Shown piece by piece: positions 10,631 through 21,340 of a DNA stretch of 64,000 nt. Within the stretch, counting starts at the first letter, position 1, and the number at the start of each line of letters is the position of its first letter. The notes below the pieces were generated by a model. The model did not search any database, had not been told where the DNA came from, and saw nothing but the letters and a program-made list of their open reading frames with translations. The stretch is from the NCBI GenBank assembly GCA_963682025.1, contig OY821521.1, forward strand, positions 96,456,051-96,520,050, written 5' to 3'. Position numbers and translations under genes: made by a program. The DNA comes from Cordilura impudica. Its lineage: Eukaryota; Arthropoda; Insecta; Diptera; Scathophagidae.

Positions 10631-10914
10631 AATGCTTAGTGCTACAAATGTTTTGGGCCCTCCCACAAATTAGATCAATAATTACACAATTACATATTAC
10701 TTTACAATAAATAAAACAAAAAAATATGAAATTCCACTAAAATTTTTTACTATTCCATTAATTTTATAAATTTACGCTTATTGGGATTTTATGTCCCACT
10801 GAAAATACTTACTGGGATTATATGTCTTAGGATAAAAGGACGATTTCAGAAATCATGAGTAACAGAATTTTTAGCTCGTACTTTCGGAATATGCAAAAAG
10901 AGAGAGTTGGTTTT

Positions 10915-11235
10915 GCTATACAGAAATGGGAAAATGCATGCTAAATTATGGGAAAATGCCTGTTAAGTCTGTAGGATATGCATGCTAAATGGTAAAAATG
11001 CATGTCATGTGCATGTTTTTGTTCTTTCGAAAGATTTTTTTATTTGCAGCTTTGAAAATCGTTTTTCTTAATTCAGCATGCAATTTCCTTACATTTAACA
11101 TGCAATTTCCCTACATTTAGCATGCAAATTTTTCTCATTTTTAACAGAAAAATTCTCATCTTTAGCATGCATTTTCCCATAATTTCCCTCAGAGGCCTTT
11201 TCCCATAATTTAGCATGCATTTTCTCACTTTTACC
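10915..11235. repeat. Subterminal inverted array of GCATGC-containing motifs in piggyBac
   Basis: A unit reading 'aatgcatgctaaattatggg' occurs at about 10933-10952 and in inverted form at about 11205-11224, 'cccataatttagcatgcatt'. Between them are five or more 'agcatgcaa/ttt' variants. The position, inside the right end of the element, fits binding sites for the transposase or a hairpin. Confidence 0.6.
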
Positions 11236-11319
11236 AAGAGCTTCCCTTAGTCCCTATGCAAAAATATCTGCCAAGCGTATCTCGGTTTTCAAAATAAAAC
11301 TCCGTCCCAAAAGGGTTAA

Positions 11320-11500
11320 GACTGCTGTAATATGCGACTACTCTCTACTGTCCATCGGTATACATTTATACCATATTTGTGGGCTATTTACTTGGCAGCT
11401 AGCTATTTGCCTGCTTTTTTGTGCCGAGCCAGTAACTTTTGGACGCCGAATTACTTAAGACTGCTGTAATATGCTACTACTGTCGATCGGGACCCATTTA
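11320..11500 (+). repeat. Local tandem duplication including the empty piggyBac target site
   Basis: The stretch 'aattacttaagactgctgta' at about 11450-11469 joins the left flank (8711-8719) to the right flank (11320-11330) across a single TTAA. The remainder, 'atgctactactgtc', matches 'atgcgactactctctactgt' right of the element. Confidence 0.8.
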
Positions 11501-11889
11501 GACCACACATGAATATTATTTCTAACACTTCGAATTTTGCTGATTATACGGCATTCTGAAGCGTTTATGGCATTTCTAAAAACCCATGTTTCTGAATTAA
11601 AAGATTGGCTGGGGAGATGGAAATTCAAACTGAATCAACAGAAACTTGTTGACAGGTTAGTCAAGACTTGTTGAAATATTAGAAAATTTTAGATTCGTAA
11701 CAATAACTTTAAGGAAAAATCTCTCAAGTAGTTAGTAGTTTACTAAATGTTAAACTTACGATATACAAAGAATGCTAAATTACTTATTATAAATTTTTAT
11801 AAAAATAAATTGGGTAAATATTTTTTTCCTATAAAATAAGCTTATAATTTTGTGAGATCATAAAGATTTTGTTGTAGCAAAATATTCAA
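11501..11889. other. A+T-rich spacer, nothing recognised
   Basis: No repeat family, RNA or reading frame could be identified here. Confidence 0.5.
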
Positions 11890-11895
11890 TGAATT

Positions 11896-12117
11896 TTTTT
11901 TTTTTTTAATTAATCAACACTCAGGGGTTGCCCCCTACAGATGCAGTGCATTGTGTTTATCTCTGGAAAATAGGTTAAGGAGGAAAGAGGGAGTAGTGTG
12001 TTCATTTTTTGTTTGTTTTTTTTTTTTGCAGCGACAGACCAAAACCTCTGGTGGAAATCGAACCCACGACCCCTCTCATGATAGGCGAGCACGCTACCTA
12101 CTCACCTACCGGGGCGC
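11896..12117 (-). repeat. tRNA-derived SINE
   Basis: On the minus strand, starting at 12117, the sequence reads like a tRNA gene: an A-box-like segment (GGTAGGTGAGTAGGTAGCG) and, about 50 bases later, a clear B box (GTGGGTTCGATTTCC). Together these form an internal RNA polymerase III promoter. After about 75 bases the tRNA-like head gives way to an unrelated body of about 140 bases and ends in a run of A (T-run on the + strand, 11897-11913). The 5' end does not pair with the end of the tRNA-like part, so it is not a functional tRNA gene. Mobilisation would depend on LINE proteins in trans. Confidence 0.75.
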
Positions 12118-12189
12118 TTTAATTTGTATGCCCTATAGCATTCTGTGGTCTAATGAGTTTATGGTGATGTTGGCAACTACAAAAAATGC

Positions 12190-12690
12190 TTGACCTACAC
12201 TATTTATTATATCGGTCCTCACAGAATTACTAGCTGAGTTGAAGTATCGTTTTTCCGTCTGTCTTTCTGTCCACGTAAGCCTTATAATCAAATCGCTTTC
12301 GAAACTGTGTAAAATTGGTACATGGTCCAACCTAGCCCCCATATGTTTAAAATTTCCATAAAGTCCATATTAGCAAAGCTAATATTTTTATTTCTAATTG
12401 TTAACTGGATGGCTGATTGTCCAAAAATAAAACTTTTAAGACTATTTTTGGTCCTAATCTCTATACATATAGCTGCTTACCCACATACAGCTAAGCATAT
12501 CAAAAGACAAAAAATGTCATCAATTTTACTCAAATTGAGAAATACTACTGACTTTACAAAACATTGTGATGATCGGCCCACTTTTCGACCAGTCCTCATG
12601 TAAAAATAGCATTCGATTTGTAATATTTCATTCCATAATCCGCTCAAAATTGATTTAAGCTTATTTTCTATATCGTTTTATGACCTCCTG
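12190..12690 (+). repeat. Family R repeat, highly diverged copy
   Basis: The order of blocks is that of family R: a 'tatcggtcct' block, a degraded (GTCY) tract (tccgtctgtctttctgtcca), 'gtaagccttataatcaaat', 'aacctagcccccatatg', 'tggctgattgtccaaaaata', 'gatcggcccacttttcgacc', 'gcttattttctatatcg'. Divergence is the largest of all copies, so this is an old insertion. Confidence 0.6.
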
Positions 12691-14470
12691 ATATTAGATA
12701 TCATTCGTCGGTTTATGCCGACTATAAATTTCCTACTTATTTTTGTTTAGATTTTTTATTTTTTTTTTTTTTTTTTTGTTAAAATAACGGTTTCTAAAAA
12801 TGTGTTTGCTATAAACCATTTGTCATCTTTATAAAGTTTGGCTTTAGTGAGTAAGACTGTCGTCATTATTTCCCCTTTTGTAAATATTTTTCCAAAAAGT
12901 AATTCAAATGCTTTCGCAACATTGTGCAAAACGCGTTTAAACTTCATAATTATTGAGAATGTTTAAAATTAGCTGTCAAACCATAAATGACACTTGATAA
13001 CAGTTTAGTATGAAAATAAACGCATAACGATAAACGTAAAAATATTTTAAACCAAATTTGAAGGCATATTAAAAAACAAAAAAAACTCAACATGAAAACA
13101 CGATGAGATAAGCGAGAAAATAAGAAAATATTTAAATTAATGACAACGAACTAAAAATAAATAATAATTTGAAGGAATTTCTAATTAAACAAGATATGAC
13201 AACAAGTTTTTAACTAAAGGAGGTTAATGCGCGTGTGCAACTACAGCAGTAATTTTTTTTTTAAACAATTTTTTAAGGAAGACGCCTTAGTGAAACAAAT
13301 TGATTTTGATAAAAATAAAATGTTATGTAAATGAGCACGTAATAATTAAACGACTATAAGGAAATAAAATTAATATTGTTACAATTTAAAATTTGAATGA
13401 ATAAAAAATTTACAAATAATTTACTAGTAAATATAATAGAAGCAAGATTGTTTAAATCTGTTTAAATTTGTTTTAAATAAAATGAATTGAAAATAAGCAG
13501 TGGTTTAAAATTTTTCATAAATTTGTTAATAATAAATTTTTTAACAAAACCGATTGCTTTTACGTGCCAAACATAAAATTAAATTCAATTCGATATGTTT
13601 TTGTAAAAAAAAAACTAAATTAATACCGAAATGATTTCAGATTTTTTTCAAGTTCATCAAAATTATGATGTTTTGCATTGGCAATCCTTCCTGTTCGAAA
13701 TGACCACAACATTAAAATCGTTTATGTCGGTAGATGTGAAAAATAAAAAGTTTTTATATTAGATGTAGGTTAAATGATAAATTTAATAAATAAAATGTAT
13801 GCCAAAAAAAAAAAAGTTAAACATTTTAAATTTACATAGCTAAACTTTAGTAACGTGTTACATACTTACACTTCAAACATGTGAAAACCGGCATAGTTTG
13901 AAAAATATTCAAAAGTTTATACAAAAAAGTGTGCAGTCATACCAAAATATATCGCGTCCATTCGTTTAACTGCAATTGAAGTGTAATAAAAATAATATAA
14001 AAAAAAATAACAGCAACCTATAAAAAACAACTTTATTACAACGAAACTTATATGGAATTTCAATTAATTGCTATACACAAATAGTTGGTCACCTCTTTTG
14101 ATGCGTATTGATTACAAATTTGTGTTTTAACAAAAACAAAATTTATGCAAAAAAAAAACAAAATGTAAATAATTAAAAAAAGTAATAATAAATAAATTTC
14201 AATAAAATAATATAGAGTGTAAAAATTTAACATAAAAACACTTCTGGGTTATTTTGTTATGGCTTCAAAACAAAAAGAATTGTTCTTTTAAAAATCTTAA
14301 TGGAGTTGCAACAGTACTATTTGTTGAGGTGACTGATTCGAATGGTTGTGCCGTCTCTCTGTTGTTTACAAATATCTTAAAGCTTAACTAAACATGTTCA
14401 AAAAATCATAAAAAAATAATAAGAAGTGAATTAATTAAAAAAAAATAGAAAGAAAATATTTTAATGAAAT
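12691..14470. other. A+T-rich region upstream of a candidate first exon
   Basis: No TE family was recognised. This is one of the longest stretches in the left half without identifiable repeats, which fits a promoter or 5' untranslated region for the candidate exon at 14471. I could not identify a specific TATA box or initiator. Confidence 0.4.
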
Positions 14471-14518
14471 ATGGTCCAGACCATTGATATTGCAGCAATA
14501 ACCGGCCACAATGAAATG
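14471..14518 (+). CDS. Candidate first coding exon of the CNG channel gene
   Basis: A 16-codon segment starts with ATG in good context (A at -3, with an in-frame TGA six bases upstream) and reads MVQTIDIAAITGHNEM. It ends directly at a canonical donor, ATG|GTAAAT (14519), in phase 0. The firm channel exon at 39905 also begins in phase 0 after a strong acceptor, so splicing would give an uninterrupted N-terminus continuing with DPMKRSKPSTLRR. The link is inference: phase, donor quality and strand fit, but the intron would be 25.4 kb and I do not remember this peptide from the fly protein. Alternatively translation starts at the ATG at 39911. Confidence 0.4.
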
Positions 14519-15715
14519 GTAAATAAAATTATTGACAAATAAATATTGATACATTTAACTATTTTGAATAAAGTAAATAAAAAAAATTTTTAGTAGCAAA
14601 ATATTTCAGAAAACTTAGGCACTTAAAACTGCATTTACTCTACTACACAGCAAACAAAAATTCAAGTCATCCTAAAGAAACACTGTTTTATTGTTTCCAA
14701 AGTTATATGTTCAAAACAACTTCTAAAAATCCCTATAAATATTATAAAAACAGCCAAAAAAATCTATAAAAAATGCTAAATTGGAATGAGAGAAGATAAT
14801 ATTTTTGTAAAAATAAAATAATATTTATTAATTTTCAAAAAAAAAAAAAAAATATTTTTGTAATCAAATGTATTATTTGCTCATTTAGTATTTAACGAAA
14901 TATTTAAAACGTACAGCAATAATACTTAAATACGTTAAACACTTATTATCTTCCTCATCATCAGAACATAGTAGGTATTGTTTCACTATAAAGTTTTTTT
15001 TTTTTTTTACAATAAACATTTTTAAGCTTTAATCCATATTTACAGCCGTATTCATATAAAAATCTTATTTCAGAATTCAAACTAACTCCATAGTGACAAA
15101 CATGACAATCTGTGTTTTTTCTAATCCAATATTATACAATAAAAGCCTTTTCATAAAAATATACAAAATTATGTTGACGGACCTGACCAACATATTTACC
15201 ATTAGAAAAAGTAAGAAAGTATTATTCTTATTAATAATTGGAGGTAAAAAGCAGTTGTGACAGACATGACAACAAATAGACATCATTTTAGAGGATGTTT
15301 GTAAATAAATCACAGAAAAGCTCTAAAGTTATTTGTATCACAAATAAGAAACAGTTTATAGTTAACATAAGAGCTAGTTTATTAATGAAGCATTTAAAAA
15401 CATGAATTTTAAATAAATTATAGTAAAAAGAAGCATTATGAAATGTGACAGACATGACACTGCCTTTATTTTCAAAAATTACTTAACTACACGTTTCCTT
15501 TCTTCCTGGAAAAATATGGACTATAAAAATATTAAAAAATTCATCTAACAACCTAAGAATTGTCATATTTTCATACCCTTTTCTTTGAAATGGTAACAAT
15601 ATATATTATTTAAATTAAAATTTTAAAATTCGGCCTAAGCTTGACCTTTTCATGGAATTACCCTAATTAGTTTAAAAAACCACTGTAAGCCTGTAATCAT
15701 TGTTTTAACTAAAAA
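14519..15715 (+). other. Putative intron start, A+T-rich
   Basis: The motif GTGACARACATGACA occurs three times in direct orientation (15093, 15257, 15445). Otherwise no recognisable feature. Confidence 0.4.
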
Positions 15716-15765
15716 AAAGTAAGAAAATTATAGTTGTCCTAGACCAACTTTACGATACCCTATAC
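15716..15765 (-). repeat. Family R repeat, outer fragment split by hAT
   Basis: The end of family R in inverted orientation (aagaaaattatag, 'ctagaccaactttacgatac', 'cctatac') is cut by the hAT element at 15766 and resumes at 21341. Confidence 0.75.
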
Positions 15766-15984
15766 CACTGGTCCCCAACCTTTAGGAGTAATCGTACCCT
15801 TTGGTAACAATTTGGAATCTTACGTACCCCTAACTTTTATTGATATTTATATAAAGAAAAAAAGAATATTATATATAAAAAAAAAACTTATTCACCTTAT
15901 ATTTAAAAGTAATTAATTAAAAATTACAAAAAAAAAATTAACTTAGTGGGAACGTTGTTGCTGCTTACCGTCAACCAATTGTTA

Positions 15985-17475
15985 TATTCGTGGTAGAGTG
16001 TTTTAAAGAGCCAACCGCATGTCATGTTCAGCCTTTAGTTTGTTCCTTAATTTTGTTTTTATGAACACAAGCACTGAAAATCCAAATTCACAAAGGTAAG
16101 TAGAGACAAACGGAATAAGAGCTTTCAACGCCTGTTTGACCAGAACAGTATATGCCTCGTTTTGTTTACACCAGATTTCTTATCCATTGAATGTAGTTTG
16201 AAAATTTGCCAGATGCATTTTAATACCGTCCAGTACCTTGATATCAATTTACGTTTAACTTGCAAGGAAACTGTTTCATCAAAAATTGAAAATTTGCGTA
16301 ATTTTCACTTTTAACTCTTCTGCCATAGAGAGCCAACTTTTCTTGAAATGATGTAACTTTCTCCTCGGCATCTAATATATTCATACCTCTATCTTGGAGT
16401 GATATATTTAAGGAGTTAAGATGGCTAAATATATATGTATGTAAGGTAAGCTTAAGAGAGCACAAAGCTGGTATACATGAAGTGAAGGAAAAGAGTAGAT
16501 TCTTTGTCACGTAGAAATGTCTCAATTTGAGACTATCCTCTGGATAGCTAACGTACTTCTGTGTGCAAAAGAAGTACTTTAAATAGGCGGTGATTCAATG
16601 CCTTGATTTGATAAAGTTTACGGTTTTCACGACAATATCCAATACCTCTTTGAAATAAGAAGGAAGAGTCTTCGATGCAAAAGCACAACGATAAAGAACG
16701 CAATGACTAGAAAAAACATTTGGGTTTATCTGTTTCACAGGAGCAATAAATCCAGAGTTTTTGCCGAGCATAGCTGGAGCACCATCAGTACAAATAGCTC
16801 CCACATTGTTCCAAAAATCCCATTGGCAACAAAAAAATGATTCATAATTGACATAATATCCATAGCCTTTGTAGTTTCTGTCAGAGGTTCACAAAAAAGA
16901 AAATCTTTGATATCGTTTCTATACACATATTTAACAAAAACAAGAAGTTGAGCACAGTTAGACACACAATTTTTTGTTGAACTTTCTTGTATTTGCTCCA
17001 CAATCTGCTTTAAGATATCTTCTGACATATCTTTAATTTGGTCGTGAATAGTGTTGTTGGATAGTGGGATTTGTGATATTTTAAGTTTCGCGTCCTTACC
17101 ACATATAATTCCCGCCATTTCCATTGCACATGGTTTAATCTAAGTTTCTGCGATTGTATGAGGTTTTTTATCTTTAGCAATCCACAATTCCATACGATAA
17201 CTTGCTTATAAAGTTGGTTTTTTCTCGGGAACAAACCCGTGATTGGTGCGCTTTTCGCTTGTTTCAAATCGGGCTCTCTTAATTTTGAATAAAGCTTCTG
17301 TGTCATTAACGTTGTTTGGATGGACTGCTTCCTTAACTTTGAATGGTTTCGTATAACCATTACTAAGTACTTACGAGCAAAGTATACATTGTGGCCTTTG
17401 CAATCCATCTTTTTCATTTAAGAAAATGAAGCCGAATTGAATATAAGAGTCCTGATAACAACGCTTCTTTGACAT
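15985..17475 (-). pseudogene. hAT-family transposase (ZBED5/FAM200-like), broken
   Basis: The start at 17475 gives MSKKRCYQDSYIQFGF and then a BED zinc-finger start (PQCILCS). Downstream frames show TISLSNNTIHDQIKDMSEDI-like helices in the 16735-17124 frame (LKISQIPLSNNTIHDQIKDM). Next come the catalytic-domain block 'TDGAPAMLGKNSGF' with the conserved D and 'HCVLYRCAFASKTLP', a helical insertion domain, and, near 16000-16130, the C-terminal dimerisation block 'STYLCEFGFSVLVFIKTKLR'. At least three frameshifts and several stops separate these pieces. The order and length fit a full-length transposase of about 500 residues that has decayed by point mutation. It would have catalysed cut-and-paste with 8-bp duplications. 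Confidence 0.8.
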
Positions 17476-17492
17476 TGTGATAGTATGGGTAC

Positions 17493-18617
17493 TAGGGTGG
17501 CCCTTCGTTATAGGGAGGGAAAAAAGTGTTCAAACTGTCGGTCTCACCCCCTAGAAATACGCGAATTACAAAAAAACTGAGAAATACAAAGTTTTGGACC
17601 AATCAAAAAACGTTTAGTCGTGGCGCAAAGCGAATGAAAATTTCAAGTGTGTTTATATGGGGAAAATATGACTTTTTTCAGATTTTACGAAAATTTCGTT
17701 CTATATTTTAATTTTTCCATCAAGCTGTTATATAATTCGGGATCAGTATTAAATTATCCCTTCAAAAGGCTATAAAACTTCGAAATCGAATAAAACCTCG
17801 CCAAGAACTAGCAAATGCCCCAGACCACTTTTGTGCCAAAAAAAACTAGGTCATGAAATTTGATGGCATTTTTTTCAACTTTGAGAAATCGATTAAAGCA
17901 ATCATTCTTTTTTGGTCTCTATACTTATATGTACTCAGATATGAAGTATTGCTTTATTACCACGTTGTTAACCTATTGCGCTTTGAGACCGAAAATTGGA
18001 AATTTTTTTGATTAAATTTTTAAAACTCCTTTTTCAAGTTTGAAAAAATTTTCTTAAACAAAATTTAAAAAAACGAATCTATCACTTCAAGGTTTTATTA
18101 AATACATGTTGCAGATAAATTGTGTGAATTTTTAAGTAAATCCCTCTGCCAAAATTTTTTGACAAGGATTTTATTTTTGCGGATTTCGAGAAAAATTGGA
18201 TTTTTGTGAAATATTCTGTAAATGTACTCTTTCTAAATACTTTGTATCAAAAATTCATCACTTTTCTGTTTTTAAATGATATATTTTATCTTAATGGCCT
18301 AGGGTTTTGGAAAAAAATAATATGACATTAACCCTTTTGGAATTGGCTAATAAAAAACTATTTATTCAAAAATGCAAATATTTTGTAAGTGCTGTCCAAT
18401 TTTTAGATGCGACGCTTAAAATGTAATTACCAAACGTGTAGAAGTTTCGTTCCAAAAATTTGGGATAAATCCGAGAACGTTAACCCATTATTTGCCAAGG
18501 CCAGCTTTGGATTTTAAGATATTTTTAAATAAAAATTACCGAAAACGAGTTTTTCTATTAAACTCGATGAAACCACTATTTAGAATTTAAGAAAAATAAT
18601 TCGGTTAATTTTTTTTA
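17493..18617 (+). repeat. Left arm of the foldback element
   Basis: This inverted copy of 19722-20824 is non-coding apart from chance frames. Confidence 0.85.
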
Positions 18618-18639
18618 AGATTTATTTGTGACCAATATT

Positions 18640-19300
18640 ATTTATGAGATTTTTTTATTTTTTCGGGCTAATTATGGTCAATTAAATATTAAGATGATAA
18701 TAAAAAAAATTCAAATTATTACATCCTTTTCACTCGACGTTTCGTTGACGGTATTTCAACTTCTTCTGGAGTGTGAACTTTATTTATTTCTAATGACAAA
18801 ATATATAAACAACAACATAAATTTAATTTAATATTAAAATCTTAATTTAATATTAAATCTAGTATCACAGGTTAACTTACGATTTTATTTTATTACATTG
18901 TCAAGTATTAAATTTGCATAAAAAACTGGACATCACGACACAAAATTTTAATAAATTTAATAAATAATTACAATTTTAAAATAATCACAGTTTAACCTAA
19001 CAACTAGTATCACAGATTGTTTTTATTATTAGACTAATGCTATAGAATATTGCAGTTTAATATTATCCTGGTCTTCTTTGGTATTTAATGCTTTTTGTAT
19101 TTTTTGTTGTATACGTAAACTTTCCAGTGTATATCGCTCTTGTTCGTTTTTCTCCTTATCTAATATACGTACATCGTTAAAATTTGGTTTGTGTTTACTC
19201 TCTTTTATGTGTTGAGATAAAGCTGTGCTTTCTTTGTTTTTCCGACGTAAATATAAATTAAAAATATAAATTAAAAAAATTTTAACCAATTTTGTTATAA
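18640..19300 (-). pseudogene. Penelope-like element (PLE) 3' remnant
   Basis: In the spacer of the foldback element, the minus-strand frame 19029-19289 reads 'STALSQHIKESKHKPNFNDV' and then 'RILDKEKNEQERYTLESLRI'. This is the GIY-YIG endonuclease region found at the C-terminus of Penelope-like retroelements (TALAEH...F..VKILDREKN...R...E..HI). Downstream on the same strand (about 18725-18775) is a 'cagaagaagttgaaatacc' and 'gaaacgtcgagtg' block, resembling the 3' region of Penelope elements. The reverse transcriptase is missing. It is therefore a truncated retroelement captured between the two arms. Confidence 0.6.
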
Positions 19301-19721
19301 AATTACTTTATGTAATAAAGGTCTCACCCACCAATTTCGTGGATATTGATAAAAAACCAAAAAAAAAAAATAAAAAATTCAGGTCAATCGGTGAAGATGC
19401 CATCACTTATAATGGTTGACATTTTTTGATTTTTTATTATCGGTCGCATTATATTATCTTCAATGTCACCTAAATCGTTCGAAACTTCTACCATTTTATT
19501 TCCCAGTTTTAAATAGTTTATTAAATAAAAAAGGTAATATTAAATTAATGGAATAATTTACAAAATTAAATCAAAGTGAATTTCAAAAAACAGAATAGGC
19601 TTTGCTGCAACAACAAAATATTTGTTTTAATTTATATTCGCGAGCAATAAGCAGACAATTGCACCAGAGATATATCACAATGGATAATTTTGATCTCAGG
19701 AGCACTGAAGGGTTATATAAA

Positions 19722-20824
19722 AAAGAATTAACCGAATTATTTTTCTTAAATTCTAAATAGTGGTTTTATCGAGTTTAATAGAAAAACTCGTTTTCGGTAA
19801 TTTTTATTTAAAAATATCTTAAAATCCAAAGCTGGCCTTGGCAAATAGTGGGTTAACGTTCTCGGATTTATCACAAAATTTTGGAACGAAACTTCTACAC
19901 ATTTGGTAATTACATTTTAAGCGTCGCATCTAAAAATTGGACAGCACTTACAAAATATTTGCATTTTTGAATAAATAGTTTTTTATTAGCTTGGGGTCAT
20001 ATGTGACCCCAACTCCAAAAGGGTTAATGTCATATTATTTTTTTCCGAAACCCTAGGCTATTAAGATAAAATATATCATTTAAAAGTAGAAAAGTAATGA
20101 ATTTTTTACAGAATATTTCACAAAAATCCAATTTTTCTCGAAATCCGCAAAAATAAAATCCTTGTCAAAAAAATTCTGGCAGAGGGAGTTACTTAAAAAT
20201 ACACACAGTTTATCTGCAATATGGATTTAATAAAATCTTGAAGTGATAGATTAATTTTTTTAAATTTTGTTTAAGAAAATTTTTCCAAACTTGAAAAAGG
20301 AGTTTAAAAATTTTATCAAAAAAATTTCCAATTTTCGGTCTCAATGCGCAATAGGTTAACAACGTGTTAATAAAACAATACTTCATATCTGAGTACATAT
20401 AAGTATAGAGACCAAAAACGAATGATGGCTTTAATCGATTTCTCAAAGTTGAAAAAAATGCCATCAAATTTCATTACCTAGTTTTTTTGACACAAAAGTG
20501 GTCTGGGGCTTTTGCTATTTCTTGGCGAGGTTTTATTATATTTTGAAGTTTTATAGCCTCTTGAAGGGATAATTTAACACTGATCCCGAGTTATATAACA
20601 GCTGGTCGGAAAAATTAAACTATAGACCGAAATTTTTGTAAAATCTGAAAAAAAATCGTATTTTCCCCATATAAACACACTTGAAATTTTCATTCGCTTT
20701 GCGCCACGATTAAACGTTTTTTGATTGGTCCAAAACTTTGTATTTCTCAGTTTTTTTGCTATTCGCATATTTCTAGGGGATGACACCGACAGTTTGAACA
20801 CTTTTTTTATTAAGGGCCACACTA
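19722..20824 (-). repeat. Right arm of the foldback element
   Basis: Inverted copy of the left arm. One difference is an extra stretch, 'cttggggtcatatgtgaccc', at 19991-20010, which is replaced in the left arm by a shorter sequence. Confidence 0.85.
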
Positions 20825-21340
20825 ATGGGTACCCATCGATAAAAAAAATAAATAAATTGGTTTATTTATTGTACTTACCAAAATAAATCGAAAATCGTTA
20901 TATATATTTATTTTTGTACACGTTTTAATAGTAATACCAATAACAATTTGACAATTAAATTACATCAATAGTGCGCAGAGAACCGAAAAATATTAAAAAC
21001 TCAGGAACTTTTAAAAATCGACCAAACCCTTACAAGTAATTTTTATTATGCTGCTAATGCTTTTTCATACAACGGCTTATTTAAAAAAAAAAAAAGAAAC
21101 ACTCGTACATACTCGCATGTACATATTATCTATTGTATAAAGTTCCAGGAAATTTACTTTAAGAAAACCAAATTGTGTCCAAAAAAATTTAGGTTTTTGT
21201 TTGTTAGAAAATTTTAAATCAATGACATATTATCAATAATAATTCGAAAAAAATTTTCTTACCGGCCGCGCTTCTCGTACCCCCGAGGAGTGCTCCACCT
21301 ACCCCTATGGGGTCCATAGACCACCGGTTGGGAAGCCGTG

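Larger units (their letters stand above)
8720..11319 (+). mobile_element. piggyBac-type DNA transposon with TTAA duplications
   Basis: TTAA sits at 8720-8723 and again at 11316-11319. The inward termini are CTCTTTCGGGAC on the left and CCCTTTTGGGAC on the right (reverse complement), a short imperfect inverted repeat. Further 'GGGAC...GTCCC' palindromic blocks occur subterminally at 9055-9115 and 10785-10835. Inside is a broken piggyBac transposase. The sequence just right of the element (11427-11485) contains the uninterrupted version of both flanks, with one TTAA at the junction, so the boundaries are secure. Confidence 0.9.
17485..20832. mobile_element. Foldback-type element with ~1.1-kb inverted arms
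   Basis: The element proper spans 17493-20824 and is flanked by perfect 8-bp repeats ATGGGTAC (17485-17492 and 20825-20832). The ends read TAGGGTGGCCCTT and TAGTGTGGCCCTT (reverse complement). The left arm (17493-about 18617) and right arm (about 19722-20824) are inverted copies along their whole length, roughly 90% identical by eye; for example 'caaactgtcggt' with 'ctagaaatacgcg' left and the reverse complement right. No transposase lies in the arms. The 8-bp duplication suggests mobilisation by a hAT- or P-type transposase in trans. Confidence 0.85.

Noticed and set aside
12040..12117. Possible functional tRNA gene on the minus strand
   Set aside because: The 5' end does not pair with the sequence after the B box, no acceptor stem can be closed, and an unrelated body with an A-rich tail follows, so it is a SINE head.
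15077..15313. Minus-strand 78-codon frame
   Set aside because: No recognisable domain; it contains two copies of the repeated GTGACARACATGACA motif and looks like chance.
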